From the NCBI GenBank assembly GCA_016933335.1, contig JAFGBD010000037.1, forward strand, positions 73,695 to 136,371: 62,677 nt of DNA. The letters are read 5' to 3'. The notes beneath the pieces were generated by a model. The model was not told where the DNA came from. It did no database searches and saw nothing but the letters and a program-made list of their open reading frames with translations. The DNA is from Bacteroidales bacterium. GTDB lineage: Bacteria; Bacteroidota; Bacteroidia; Bacteroidales; UBA10428. The translations under genes and the position numbers were made by a program. Each line of letters begins with the position of its first letter. Within the stretch, counting starts at the first letter, position 1. This document shows, in pieces, positions 28,470 to 37,796 of this stretch.

Positions 28470-29399
28470 ATGACTGAATTGAGTATTGTTATTCCGCTGC
28501 TGAATGAAGAAAAGAATGTGATGCATTTGTATGAAAGGCTTACAGGGGTGCTGAACAGGATACAGTACAACCGGGAGATCATCTTTGTCAATGACGGCAG
28601 TATGGATCATACACAAAACCTGCTTGAAGAGCTCGCAAAAAAGTCAGCTGATGTTAAGATCATTACCCTGACGAGAAATTTCGGTCACCAGGCTGCACTG
28701 ATGGCCGGACTGGATCATGCAGCAGGTGATGCTGTCATTACTCTTGACGGCGATTTACAGGATCCCCCTGAACTGATACCTGAACTGATAGAAAAATGGA
28801 AAGAGGGTAATTCTGTGGTATATGCAAGACGTGTAAACTACAGGAATGATAATATCATTAAACGATGGCTTTCAATGCTCTTCTACTATCTTCTGAATCT
28901 TTTTATGGTGGCTTCAGGACCAAAAAATGTGGGCGATTTCCGGCTGATTGATAAAGAAGTGCATACAAAACTGACAGCCATGCGTGAACGGACACGTTAC
29001 CTCAGGGGAATGATTTCATGGCTGGGCTACCCGCATGCTTTTGTTGATTATACAAGGCCCGACAGAGATAACGGGAAAACCGGTTATTCATTCATAAAAC
29101 TGATCCAGCTCGCAATGGACGGTTTTTTCAGTTTTTCACGCCTTCCTTTGCGGATCGGTTTCTTCCTTGGAATTCTGAGTATATTTATCGGACTGGGTTT
29201 CCTGGTTTATATGATTGCTGATATCCTTGTCAATGATGTTTATTACCATCTTTATAAGATACTAGTGGATGTGATCTTTATTTTTATCGGATTCCTGTTC
29301 ATCCTTATCTGGATCCTGGGTGAATACATCGGCCGTATATACCATGAGGTAAAGGGCCGGGAACTTTATATCGTGCAAAAGAAAGTTAATATAACATAA
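28470..29399 (+). CDS. Glycosyltransferase family 2 (dolichyl/undecaprenyl-phosphate mannosyl- or glucosyltransferase-like)
   Basis: A GT-A fold enzyme of 309 residues. VIPLLNEEKNV opens the nucleotide-sugar domain; the metal-binding motif is LDGDLQDPPE with D93 and D95; the acceptor loop follows. Two C-terminal membrane segments (about residues 228-290) anchor it. The pattern is that of DPM1/GtrB/ArnC-type enzymes that make polyprenyl-phosphate sugars. It starts 60 bp from the divergent TMTC-like gene, whose family uses exactly such donors, suggesting the two work together. It also begins the + strand polysaccharide locus. Confidence 0.85.
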   Translation: MTELSIVIPLLNEEKNVMHLYERLTGVLNRIQYNREIIFVNDGSMDHTQNLLEELAKKSADVKIITLTRNFGHQAALMAGLDHAAGDAVITLDGDLQDPPELIPELIEKWKEGNSVVYARRVNYRNDNIIKRWLSMLFYYLLNLFMVASGPKNVGDFRLIDKEVHTKLTAMRERTRYLRGMISWLGYPHAFVDYTRPDRDNGKTGYSFIKLIQLAMDGFFSFSRLPLRIGFFLGILSIFIGLGFLVYMIADILVNDVYYHLYKILVDVIFIFIGFLFILIWILGEYIGRIYHEVKGRELYIVQKKVNIT

Positions 29400-29425
29400 T
29401 ATCATTCATTAAATTTCTGCCTGCT

Positions 29426-30571
29426 TTGAGACTCCTGATTCTGAATTATGAATATCCACCCCTGGGCGGAGGCGCAGGTGTTTGCGCCCAATATCATGCA
29501 GAAGGACTTGCAAGGCTTGGTTATGCAGTTACTGTTGTCACAACATGGTTTAAAGGCGAAGAAGATATTGAAAATAAAGATAACCTGACCATTATCAGGC
29601 TGCATTCGAGACGCAGAAAAATATACCGTTCCAATCCTGCAGCGATGTTATCATGGGCATTCCGCACTATTAAGTACGTCAGCAGAAATCTGAACAAACT
29701 GAAACCCGATCTGGTGATGGCACATTTTGCCATCCCCGGGGGAATACCTGCAGTCAGTCTGAAGATAAGGAAAAAGCTGCCGTATATCGTTGTTTCTCAC
29801 GGACAGGATATCCCCTGGTTCAATCCGAAGGAACTGTTATTCTACCATATGATCCTGTATTTACCCATCAGGTATATATGCAGGCAGGCAAAACAGATCG
29901 TCAGTCTTACTGATATGAGAATGAGTCAGGTAAAAAATCTGGTAGGTGCCCGGCATCAGCATAAATGCCTGGTGATCCCCAATGGCTGCGACACGGATTT
30001 CTTTACCCCGTCTTATGCAGACAGGGAAAAAGATACCCTGACACTTTTGTTTACCGGACGACTTACCAGGCAAAAGGATCCTTTCATCCTTTTAAAAGCC
30101 CTGGCCCTCCTTGAAGAATCAGAGGTGCCGTTCAGGCTTGAGATCATTGGTGATGGTCCGTTGAAAAAAAAGATGATGCAATATGTCAGGCAGAAAGGTT
30201 ATGCAGAAAAGGTGAGATTTGCAGGCTGGGTATCCAAAGATGAAATCCGTACCTGCTACCGGCAATCTGATCTGCTCGTAGTCTGCTCACTCGACGAGGG
30301 TATGTCTCTTGCTATCCTCGAAGCCATGGCCACGGGTCTTTATATTGTCACCACACCGGTCAGCGGTACCGGGGAACAAATCATTGCAGGAGTCAATGGC
30401 GAAACATACCCTTACCGGGATTCTCCGGCACTGGCAAAGGTGATCGAAGCCTTTTACAGGAATCATTTTCTGCCCCGGAAAAAAATTCCTCAGGATGTTC
30501 TTGAAAAGCAAAGACATGAAATCAGCTGGGAGAAAGTCATAAAAAAAATTGATGTTTTACTGCAAAAATGA
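29426..30571 (+). CDS. Glycosyltransferase family 4
   Basis: GT-B fold protein of 381 residues starting with TTG at 29426; the resulting N-terminus (RLLILNYEYPPLGGGAG) is the canonical first beta-strand and glycine loop, so TTG is accepted. The C-terminal domain has LLFTGRLTRQKDP near residue 208 and the EX7E-like region DEGMSLAILEAMATG around residues 290-304. It transfers a sugar from a nucleotide donor to a growing glycan on the cytosolic side. It overlaps the next gene by four bases (ATGA). Confidence 0.85.
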   Translation: MRLLILNYEYPPLGGGAGVCAQYHAEGLARLGYAVTVVTTWFKGEEDIENKDNLTIIRLHSRRRKIYRSNPAAMLSWAFRTIKYVSRNLNKLKPDLVMAHFAIPGGIPAVSLKIRKKLPYIVVSHGQDIPWFNPKELLFYHMILYLPIRYICRQAKQIVSLTDMRMSQVKNLVGARHQHKCLVIPNGCDTDFFTPSYADREKDTLTLLFTGRLTRQKDPFILLKALALLEESEVPFRLEIIGDGPLKKKMMQYVRQKGYAEKVRFAGWVSKDEIRTCYRQSDLLVVCSLDEGMSLAILEAMATGLYIVTTPVSGTGEQIIAGVNGETYPYRDSPALAKVIEAFYRNHFLPRKKIPQDVLEKQRHEISWEKVIKKIDVLLQK

Positions 30572-31632
30572 GGATATTATACCTGATTGACAACTATTCG
30601 CTCGGAGGGGCGCAAACCGTTATCAGGGGCATCTTTGATAACAATCCGGGCATGATGGATATTTTTGCTGTCGCATTACGGAGAAAGAAGCCCGTGACAC
30701 GCATAGATCATCGGAATGCGACCTGTCTCGGGAGCAAAAGCAAATATTCACCGCTGCCGCTGATATTTCTCATAAGATTCATCAGGAAAAATAACATTGA
30801 TCTCCTGCACTGTCAATTACCACGATCCATTGTCTGTGGTTACCTGCTTAAGCGGTTTTTCTTTCCGGGCATCACTTATATCATCCATGAGCAGGGTGAT
30901 ATTTTTGAATCACGTATCTATGCCATCCTGCTCAGGGTCATGAAAAAAAAGGCAGACGGATTCATTGCCTGTTCAGAGGCAACCAGAAAGAAATTATCCG
31001 AAAGTACCGGGATCAGATCAGAAAAGATAAGCACTATTTACAATTTTGTTGATCTGAACCGGTTTAAGATGAAAGAACTTCCAGGCTGGCCTCATTTTAA
31101 CATCGGATTTGCAGGACGTATCGAAAAGCGCAAGGGATGGAGGGAATTTGTGCAGGCTGCAGGCAAACTCAAACCGGATAACAGACTGGGATTTTTCATG
31201 GCCGGAACAGGTCGTGAAAAGAAGAAACTAATACGGATGCTTCGAAAAAACCGGTTAATGAACATAGAATATGCAGGATTTATACAGGATATGGAAGGGT
31301 TTTACAGGCAGTTGAATTTGCTGGTGATTCCCTCATTATATGAACCAATGGGAATGGTTGCCGTGGAAGCAATGGCATGTGGTATTCCTGTACTGGCATC
31401 GGATGTACCCGGACTGAATGAAGTGATAAAGCATGGCCGGAACGGATGGCTGATGCAGCCAGGATCAGCCGGTCAGATGGCATTTCATATTCGGAGTATT
31501 TCAGAAGCGGGCAGAGAAGAGATGCAGGTCATTATCAGAAACAATATCAATGATGCACAGGCATATTCGTTCTATAGTTTTTATAAAAAATTGCTCCGGT
31601 TTTATATTGATATAACGATTGCCAAAAGATAG
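30568..31632 (+). CDS. Glycosyltransferase family 4
   Basis: A 354-residue GT-B enzyme. The start YLIDNYSLGGAQTVIRG carries the GG(A/T) loop. The donor domain contains GFAGRIEKRKGWREFV near 173-188 and the EX7E motif EPMGMVAVEAMACGIPV around residues 257-273. It is translationally coupled to the preceding GT4 (overlap at 30568-30571) and followed after three bases by the sulfotransferase. Acceptor and sugar are unknown. Confidence 0.85.
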   Translation: MRILYLIDNYSLGGAQTVIRGIFDNNPGMMDIFAVALRRKKPVTRIDHRNATCLGSKSKYSPLPLIFLIRFIRKNNIDLLHCQLPRSIVCGYLLKRFFFPGITYIIHEQGDIFESRIYAILLRVMKKKADGFIACSEATRKKLSESTGIRSEKISTIYNFVDLNRFKMKELPGWPHFNIGFAGRIEKRKGWREFVQAAGKLKPDNRLGFFMAGTGREKKKLIRMLRKNRLMNIEYAGFIQDMEGFYRQLNLLVIPSLYEPMGMVAVEAMACGIPVLASDVPGLNEVIKHGRNGWLMQPGSAGQMAFHIRSISEAGREEMQVIIRNNINDAQAYSFYSFYKKLLRFYIDITIAKR

Positions 31633-31635
31633 GAC

Positions 31636-32715
31636 ATGTCTTCTGAGAAGCATACAAATAACATTCATGAAATCCCGTTTTTTTTCATCCTGGGCAGGCC
31701 CCGTTCAGGAACAACCCTGCTGCGTTCGTTACTGGATGTGCATCCGAATGTGATCATACCGCTTGAAAACAGTAACATGATTCATTTATGTATGAAATAT
31801 CAGTCAAGACATTCGAAACTTACAGAACAAGCCGCAGGCCGTTTTATAAAAGACCTTCTGAAGTCCAGAATCATCCGGGAGCAGTGGAAACTGAATGTCA
31901 ATGACATCAGGAAGAATTTGCATGCCCTGAACGGAAAGAATTTTTCATTTAAAGACATGCTTAAAACAGTATATTATGGTTACCGGTCTGTTCATCAGAA
32001 AGAAGAAATACTGGTTATGGGTGATAAGTCCCCTGTCAATTCGCTGTATGCCAGAAAAATCATCAAGGTATTTCCTGATGCAAAATTTATTCACCTGGTG
32101 CGTGATTACAGGGCAAACCTCGCCTCCATGCTGAAACATGATGTCTTTTCACCCAGCGCTTCGGTGATCCTTATGCAATGGACAAAATCTGCCCGTCAGA
32201 TCAGCAACCTGGCTTCCAGGTATCCTGGCAGGTTTCTTTTGATCAGGTATGAGGATTTTGTAAATGATCCTGCAATTCATCTGATGAAAATATGTGCTTT
32301 TCTGGAGATTCCTTACAGAGCGGAAATGCTGGAACCTCAGAAACGCGAGAAAACAGTGAAAAACAGCTATGCCTCCGGTTTTATTAACAGCTGGCAACCC
32401 TCCCTTGCCGGTAATATTTCAACTGACAATATTGACAAGTGGCAAGGCGAATTGCCGCAAAAGCTTGTAAGGAAAGCCGACTTCATTGCAGGCAAAACAG
32501 GACAAGGATACGGATACCAGCCAGTGTTCCGGCACTTCGGGATCAGGTTCAGTTGCATGATGCTTCCGGTAAAATTGCTTTTTTACATGAATGAGGTCAA
32601 CAGGCACATTTATGACAGATTACCTTATGCGTTAAAACCGCTCATCAGGGAACGCAGGTTCATTTTATCCCGTGAGATCATTCATTTAAAACACAGGTTG
32701 TTTGACAAAGAATAA
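31636..32715 (+). CDS. Sulfotransferase (PAPS-dependent), glycan-modifying
   Basis: The 5'-phosphosulfate-binding loop is GRPRSGTTLLRSLLDVHPNV near residues 20-39, and the 3'-phosphate-binding segment is FIHLVRDYRANLASM near residues 152-166. Both are diagnostic of the Sulfotransfer family, which uses PAPS. The context between glycosyltransferase genes suggests that a surface polysaccharide or glycolipid is sulfated. It shares clear similarity with the product at 39269-40291, a paralogue on the other strand. It ends 14 bases after the start of the next gene. Confidence 0.85.
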   Translation: MSSEKHTNNIHEIPFFFILGRPRSGTTLLRSLLDVHPNVIIPLENSNMIHLCMKYQSRHSKLTEQAAGRFIKDLLKSRIIREQWKLNVNDIRKNLHALNGKNFSFKDMLKTVYYGYRSVHQKEEILVMGDKSPVNSLYARKIIKVFPDAKFIHLVRDYRANLASMLKHDVFSPSASVILMQWTKSARQISNLASRYPGRFLLIRYEDFVNDPAIHLMKICAFLEIPYRAEMLEPQKREKTVKNSYASGFINSWQPSLAGNISTDNIDKWQGELPQKLVRKADFIAGKTGQGYGYQPVFRHFGIRFSCMMLPVKLLFYMNEVNRHIYDRLPYALKPLIRERRFILSREIIHLKHRLFDKE

Positions 32716-33817
32716 AACCATACTGTTCATTCCTCCTGTTCACTGGAATTATTATCCTTATCGCGATCAGGAGTTACCGGCAGCACTGGCGCGAAAGGGT
32801 TACAGGTGCATTTACCTGAATCCTGTCCGCTATAAAGGTTGTGAGACAGCAACCCGCTTTACCCGTGTCAATGAACGCGGCATACCTGATGGTATGAAGG
32901 TGATTGATCGTTCGAGCAGGCTGGGAAAGTCATTTATACTGTTTATCCGGGAGAATTACCTGAACTGCAAAACGGTAAGAAAGCTCAGGCCGGATGCAGT
33001 GATAAGCAGCAATCACCTGATGGCGTTATTCACCTGCCTGTATTGCAGGATGAAGGGTATCAGGTTCGTCTTTGATGTAACTGACGACTGGGAGCTGGCT
33101 GATCCGACTCCTGCCGGCAGGTTCTACAAGCACATCATAAAGCCGTTGATTGCCCGGTATGCATATGCGGTGACTTCCACCAGTCATAACCAGTTTAAAT
33201 ATTTTCGTTCAAAAAGACACCAGAACACCTTTCTGATCTCCAACGGTATTTCACCATTCATACTGGATAAACTAAGGCACATCAAAAAAACTACCGGGGA
33301 TGAAAAAGCGGTGAACTTTATCGGAAGCCTGAGGGACTGGTACGACTTTGACCTCCTGTTAAGCGTTTTCAGGGATTTACCTGAAATAACCCTGAACATT
33401 TACGGCCAGGGCACGCTTTTCCGCCTGCTGGAGGAGCGTTCAAAAAAGGAGGGCAATATTTTTGTTCACGGTTACATTGAACAGCATTCAGTACCTCAGT
33501 TATTACGTAACTCACTATTCGGGGTATTACCCCTGAAAAAAACCAGGCTGAACAATTCAACCTGTCCCATAAAGCTTTTTGAATACTGGGGTGCCTCAAA
33601 GGCTGTTATAGCTACTCCTGTTGAGGAGGTTAAAAAAGTCGGAGGTGAGGCTGTTTTATATGCTTCTGATAAAAATGAATTTATCAGATATGCCCGCTTG
33701 CTGCTTCAGAATACAGACCTCCGTGAGAAACTTGGTAAGCAGGCACGTCAGAAAATTGAAGAAACGCATAATTACGATATGATTACCAGGAGATTTATTG
33801 AGATCATTGAAAACTAA
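32702..33817 (+). CDS. Glycosyltransferase, GT-B (group 1-like)
   Basis: A 371-residue protein starting with TTG at 32702, inside the end of the sulfotransferase gene. The N-terminal beta-strand is ILFIPPVHWNYYPYRDQELPAALARKGYRCIYLNP, and VNFIGSLRDWYDFDLLLSVF opens the C-terminal domain (about residue 201). The loop FGVLPLKKTRLNNSTCPIKLFEYWGASKAVIATP replaces a classical EX7E. This resembles TagF/WsaF-less divergent group 1 enzymes found in capsule loci. Donor and acceptor are unknown. A 17-bp tandem repeat covers its stop codon and the following start. Confidence 0.75.
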   Translation: MTKNKTILFIPPVHWNYYPYRDQELPAALARKGYRCIYLNPVRYKGCETATRFTRVNERGIPDGMKVIDRSSRLGKSFILFIRENYLNCKTVRKLRPDAVISSNHLMALFTCLYCRMKGIRFVFDVTDDWELADPTPAGRFYKHIIKPLIARYAYAVTSTSHNQFKYFRSKRHQNTFLISNGISPFILDKLRHIKKTTGDEKAVNFIGSLRDWYDFDLLLSVFRDLPEITLNIYGQGTLFRLLEERSKKEGNIFVHGYIEQHSVPQLLRNSLFGVLPLKKTRLNNSTCPIKLFEYWGASKAVIATPVEEVKKVGGEAVLYASDKNEFIRYARLLLQNTDLREKLGKQARQKIEETHNYDMITRRFIEIIEN

Positions 33818-33848
33818 CCAGTATTGAAAACTAACCAGCATTGAAAAG
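33806..33848 (+). repeat. 17-bp tandem repeat across stop and start codons
   Basis: ATTGAAAACTAACCAGT (33806-33822) is followed by ATTGAAAACTAACCAGC (33823-33839) and a partial third copy ATTGAAAAG (33840-33848). Copy 1 contains the TAA of the preceding glycosyltransferase and the partial third copy supplies the TTG start of the flippase. Slipped-strand change of copy number would alter the gap between the two genes. Confidence 0.8.
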
Positions 33849-35142
33849 CCAATTCAGCATAAAAAATATTTTCAGCATTTTCTCAACCAATATATTCTCC
33901 ATAGGGGTGGTAACCATCACGGGCATTGTTTTGCCCCGGTTGCTCGGTCCGCAGGTGCTTGGGAAGCTTAATACATATCTGGCCCTGGCTGGAATAGTAT
34001 ACAGCTTCACCCACCTTGGCATGCGTTCATCCCTGCTGATACACCTTGGGAAAAAGGGATATGACCAGGCGCAGATCATCGGCGCGGCTTTTTATGTTTT
34101 TCTGTTATCAGTTACACTGTCTGTCCTTATGCTTGCTGGTTTTTTCTTTTATCTCAGTAACGACAGGTACCCGGTCGCAATTATTATTGTGGTTTGTTTA
34201 TTAAATCCATTTGAGTTCATTATTTCTTATCTTTCAGGGTACAGTCTCTCCCACGGCAGAATCAGATATTTCAACCGTCTACAGTGGTTGCCGAAAATCA
34301 TCCATCTGTTGGGCGTGCTGGTCATGGTAGGTTATTTCAGAATGCGTGTTCAGGGCGCGATTCTTGCTATTATCATTGCAAATCTTTTAACCGTTGTTGC
34401 GGTATTCAGATCAGTAAGGCCGCTTGATCAGGGTATTCATCTTGCTCCTTTCCCGGTTCATGTGATTCAGTCACTTTTGAAATATGGCATTGTCTATGCG
34501 CTGGCTTTTATGATCATCCGGCTGAATTACCGGATCGACATTCTGATTTTGAAGCGACTGTCAGAAATAGCAGAAGTGGGGTATTACTCACTGGGGGCAA
34601 ATGTGGCAGAGACCATCTGGCAGCTGCCAATTGCAGCGGGACTGGTTCTGATGGCGGAATCGGCGAACGCAAAAGACCAGGCAGTTGTTACCGGACAATT
34701 ATGCCAGACACTCAGGATATCCCTTATGATCGTATTCCTTGCTGCCATTGTACTATATCTCATAGCTCCATGGCTGGTTACTTTTCTTTTCGGAGAAAAA
34801 TTCATTCCTTCCATTCCGGTTATACGTACCATACTACCGGGCATCCTTTTCTTTACGGTGCTTAAGATAATGAACAGCCAGTTTGTGGGTACAGGAAAAC
34901 CCCAGCTTACGATTTATGCATTGCTTCCGTCTCTTCTTGTAAATGTCTTAATGAACCTTTATCTGATTCCTTTATACGGAGGTATAGGCGCTGCCATTGC
35001 TACCGATATCAGTTATTTTACAGGTTCATTCATACTGGTGTTCATTTATTCACGAACATACTCGGTCACAATCAAAGAGATATTTGTTTACAGAAAAAGT
35101 GATTTCCTGAAGGTATGGAGGTCACTGAAGAGTTGTTTGTGA
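33841..35142 (+). CDS. Polysaccharide flippase, Wzx/MATE-like
   Basis: Polytopic membrane protein of 433 residues with about 12 hydrophobic segments, matching the oligosaccharide flippase (PST) family that moves lipid-linked repeat units across the inner membrane. The N-terminal signature NIFSIFSTNIFSIGVVTITGIVLPRLLGPQVLGKLNTYLALAGI is typical. It starts with TTG at 33841 in the partial third copy of a tandem repeat, 23 bases after the preceding stop. A Wzy-type polymerase was not recognised next to it. Confidence 0.85.
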   Translation: MKSQFSIKNIFSIFSTNIFSIGVVTITGIVLPRLLGPQVLGKLNTYLALAGIVYSFTHLGMRSSLLIHLGKKGYDQAQIIGAAFYVFLLSVTLSVLMLAGFFFYLSNDRYPVAIIIVVCLLNPFEFIISYLSGYSLSHGRIRYFNRLQWLPKIIHLLGVLVMVGYFRMRVQGAILAIIIANLLTVVAVFRSVRPLDQGIHLAPFPVHVIQSLLKYGIVYALAFMIIRLNYRIDILILKRLSEIAEVGYYSLGANVAETIWQLPIAAGLVLMAESANAKDQAVVTGQLCQTLRISLMIVFLAAIVLYLIAPWLVTFLFGEKFIPSIPVIRTILPGILFFTVLKIMNSQFVGTGKPQLTIYALLPSLLVNVLMNLYLIPLYGGIGAAIATDISYFTGSFILVFIYSRTYSVTIKEIFVYRKSDFLKVWRSLKSCL

Positions 35143-35310
35143 CATACGGAAATATTGCGGGATCGGCTCATATGAAATTACCCGTAAAAATTAATGTAAA
35201 TTTGCCCCGACCAGGAATTCATAATTAATATCCGGAGAATAAACGATAAACATTTTGGTTACATTTGACGAAAGTTTGATTGATGGACTGTCTATCCTGA
35301 AAATTGTATC
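35143..35310 (+). promoter_or_regulatory. Intergenic region with two candidate -7 elements
   Basis: The 168-bp gap splits the glycan locus into two likely transcription units. TAAATTTG at 35197-35204 and TACATTTG at 35260-35267 both fit the -7 consensus on the + strand, but neither has TTG 19-21 bases upstream, so promoter activity is only suggested. Confidence 0.35.
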
Positions 35311-36528
35311 ATGACGGCTGCTGTTCAAAAAAAAGTCTATATTTCATGCAACGGTTGCAACCGCAGACTGCTTGATGCACAGCGGCTGAAGAATTACCTT
35401 CTGGCGAACGGTTATGAAATCACCGGCTTTCCCGGTGATGCGGATTACCTGGTATTTTTTGCCAGTGCCCTTAATAAAGTCCGCATTGACGAATCATTTG
35501 ATATCATCAGAAAGCTTGGCAGGTACAAAGGTGAAATTATTGTGCTGGGTTGCCTGATGGAGACCGCGCCGACAGAATTCAATGCTTTCTGGAAGGGGAA
35601 AGCATTACCTGTTAAAGATATGGATGACATCGATCTGTTTTTTCCGGATATTAAGGTTCCATATAAGGAGATACCTCCAGACAACTTTCCTTTATCCCCG
35701 GGAAACATATATAAGGACATCAGTCCCGGTGTATTCATTAAGCAGCGCCTCAATCTGATGCTTTCACCATTAAAAATAGCAGACAAATTATACGGTTACC
35801 TTCATCATAACAAGAAAGAGGATTATAACACAACATTTATCTGGGTCAGCAAGGGATGTCCGAACCTCTGTTCTTTCTGTGCTGAGAGAAGAGTGGTGGG
35901 ACCATGCATCAGCCGGCCGGCCGGCGAAATCGTAAATGAATACAGTAAGCTTCTTGAAGCAGGAAAGAGAAATTTTGAGTTCATTGGTGATGATGTTGGT
36001 TCCTATGGCCTTGACCTGGGCATCACCCTGCCTCATCTCATCCAACAGCTTAACAAGGCAGATAAAGACTACCAGGTAAACTGGGTGATCAAACACCTGC
36101 ACCCGAAATTTATTATCAGGTATAAGAATGAGTTTATTGAAATGGCCAGTTCAGGTAAGATCAGGGAGCTGATATGCTGTTTCCAGTCCGGAAGCAACAG
36201 GGTGCTGAAACTGATGAGACGCCAGCATACCATCGAAGAGGTGATTGATACTTTAAAGGAATTCCGGAAAGTACTGCCGGAGATAAGACTGGCTACCAAC
36301 ATCATTGTCGGTTTTCCGACCGAGACAGGGGAAGATTTCATGAAAACCCTGCATGTGTATGATAAGGTATATTTCGACCGGGTGCATATAATTAAATATT
36401 ATGATGCAGAGGGTTCGGATTCATATGCCATCACGCCAAAAGTAACAGATCATGAAATTGCACGTCGCATAAAGCTTGCAAAGAGATTTTTCAAAAAAAG
36501 AGGCATCTATTTTCAAACCAGGGATTAA
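35311..36528 (+). CDS. Radical SAM protein with degenerate methylthiotransferase-like N-terminal domain
   Basis: The 405-residue protein is built like MiaB/RimO. Residues 1-125 align with the MTTase N-terminal domain: CNGCNRRLLDAQRLKNYL, then GYEITGFPGDADYLVFFAS and VLGCLMET. The radical SAM motif is CPNLCSFC (C183, C187, C190), followed by FIGDDVGSYGLD and the NIIVGFPTET loop. The first and third auxiliary-cluster cysteines are present, but the second (usually NTC) is replaced by Ala-Ser, and there is no TRAM domain at the C-terminus. It is therefore unlikely to be a tRNA or ribosomal methylthiotransferase. The context suggests modification of a sugar or glycan-linked group, with unknown chemistry. 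Confidence 0.75.
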   Translation: MTAAVQKKVYISCNGCNRRLLDAQRLKNYLLANGYEITGFPGDADYLVFFASALNKVRIDESFDIIRKLGRYKGEIIVLGCLMETAPTEFNAFWKGKALPVKDMDDIDLFFPDIKVPYKEIPPDNFPLSPGNIYKDISPGVFIKQRLNLMLSPLKIADKLYGYLHHNKKEDYNTTFIWVSKGCPNLCSFCAERRVVGPCISRPAGEIVNEYSKLLEAGKRNFEFIGDDVGSYGLDLGITLPHLIQQLNKADKDYQVNWVIKHLHPKFIIRYKNEFIEMASSGKIRELICCFQSGSNRVLKLMRRQHTIEEVIDTLKEFRKVLPEIRLATNIIVGFPTETGEDFMKTLHVYDKVYFDRVHIIKYYDAEGSDSYAITPKVTDHEIARRIKLAKRFFKKRGIYFQTRD

Positions 36529-36533
36529 ACAGA

Positions 36534-37787
36534 ATGGAAAGATCAGAACGGAATATTGCAATCCTCCATGCTCATAATACATATAATAACGGCTCATTTG
36601 CAATGCTCATCAACCTGGTTTATTACATTGACAGGAACCTCCCTGATGATGCTGCAATGGTTGCATGGATCGAACTGGACGGAAAAGAGAACGAGCAGCG
36701 GTTGCTGGCCGCGTTGAACAATCATATCTCCGGTAAGATTCAGATAAGATCACTGCCCCTTAAAATAACCTCACCGGATAATGGACAGATTACAGCAAAG
36801 CTGGCCCGCCTGTTTGCCAAATTATTCATTCATCCGCGCTATATGAAAAGGCTGGGAATATCAGCTGTTGTTATCCTTGGAGGAGATGATATCAGCGAAT
36901 ACTATAAAAAATGGATGATTATTACCGATCTGATACGAATCAGGATATATTCTAAAGGATTCAAAACACTGCTTGCCGGGCAGACCATTGGTCCGTTTAA
37001 GGGAATGCGCAGGAAGCTGGCTGCATGGTGTCTTGCCGGAACAACCATTTTCTGCCGCGATACGATGACCGTTGATTATCTACTTAATAAACTGAAATTC
37101 AGCAAAGAGCGGCTTTTTGAATCTGCTGATCTTGCATTTGCTGACATTCCCGGTCAGTTTGCCAGTGCTCCGTTAAGGAACTATGGACTGATCCAGGGGA
37201 GATATATCTGTATTGTCCCGGGTGGTTTTTTTAAACTTTATACAGATGATCAGGAAACATATGTCCGCTGCTGGATAGAGCTGGTCAAAGCATTGTTGCG
37301 CTCAGGGCCGGCAACAGGTAAAAAGATTGTTTTATTACCCCATGTCACACGTCCCGAGGATGACAGAATGATTATTTCCGGTATCAGGGATCATGTGGAG
37401 CGTTCAGACGATCTTGTAATTATCAGCGAAGAATTGTTACCCGGGGAGCTTCGCCGGATACTGGGCAACTGTTATTTTGCCATTTCATCGCGCATGCACG
37501 CATCCATCTCCGCTTTTCAGATGGGATCACCGGCATTATCCATCGGTTTTTCGGTCAAATATCACGGGGTGACAGGGCAGGCACTGCAATGCCAGGAACT
37601 TGTAATTGAATCTTCAAAACAACTGTTCGAAGATCCGGGTATGTTCACAGAAAAAGTTATTGATAAAGTGAATTATATTCAGAATAATCATAAAATGCTG
37701 ACAGATAAAATCAACAGGATGATTCCTGATCTGAAAATGAAAGCAGTCAGCCAGGTAAACAGAATAACAGAAATCCTTCTTTCTTAA
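36534..37787 (+). CDS. Polysaccharide pyruvyltransferase family protein
   Basis: A 417-residue member of the CsaB/WcaK family. The N-terminus has HNTYNNGSFAMLINLVYYI (the family's glycine-containing loop), a central ILGGDDISEYY and, near the end, CYFAISSRMHASISAFQMGSPALSIGFS, the R/H-rich motif of the phosphoenolpyruvate-binding half. Family members add a pyruvate ketal to sugars of surface polymers. It starts five bases after the radical SAM gene and ends nine bases before the SPASM gene, so the three are probably co-translated. Confidence 0.8.
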   Translation: MERSERNIAILHAHNTYNNGSFAMLINLVYYIDRNLPDDAAMVAWIELDGKENEQRLLAALNNHISGKIQIRSLPLKITSPDNGQITAKLARLFAKLFIHPRYMKRLGISAVVILGGDDISEYYKKWMIITDLIRIRIYSKGFKTLLAGQTIGPFKGMRRKLAAWCLAGTTIFCRDTMTVDYLLNKLKFSKERLFESADLAFADIPGQFASAPLRNYGLIQGRYICIVPGGFFKLYTDDQETYVRCWIELVKALLRSGPATGKKIVLLPHVTRPEDDRMIISGIRDHVERSDDLVIISEELLPGELRRILGNCYFAISSRMHASISAFQMGSPALSIGFSVKYHGVTGQALQCQELVIESSKQLFEDPGMFTEKVIDKVNYIQNNHKMLTDKINRMIPDLKMKAVSQVNRITEILLS

Positions 37788-37796
37788 TTAAGCAGC

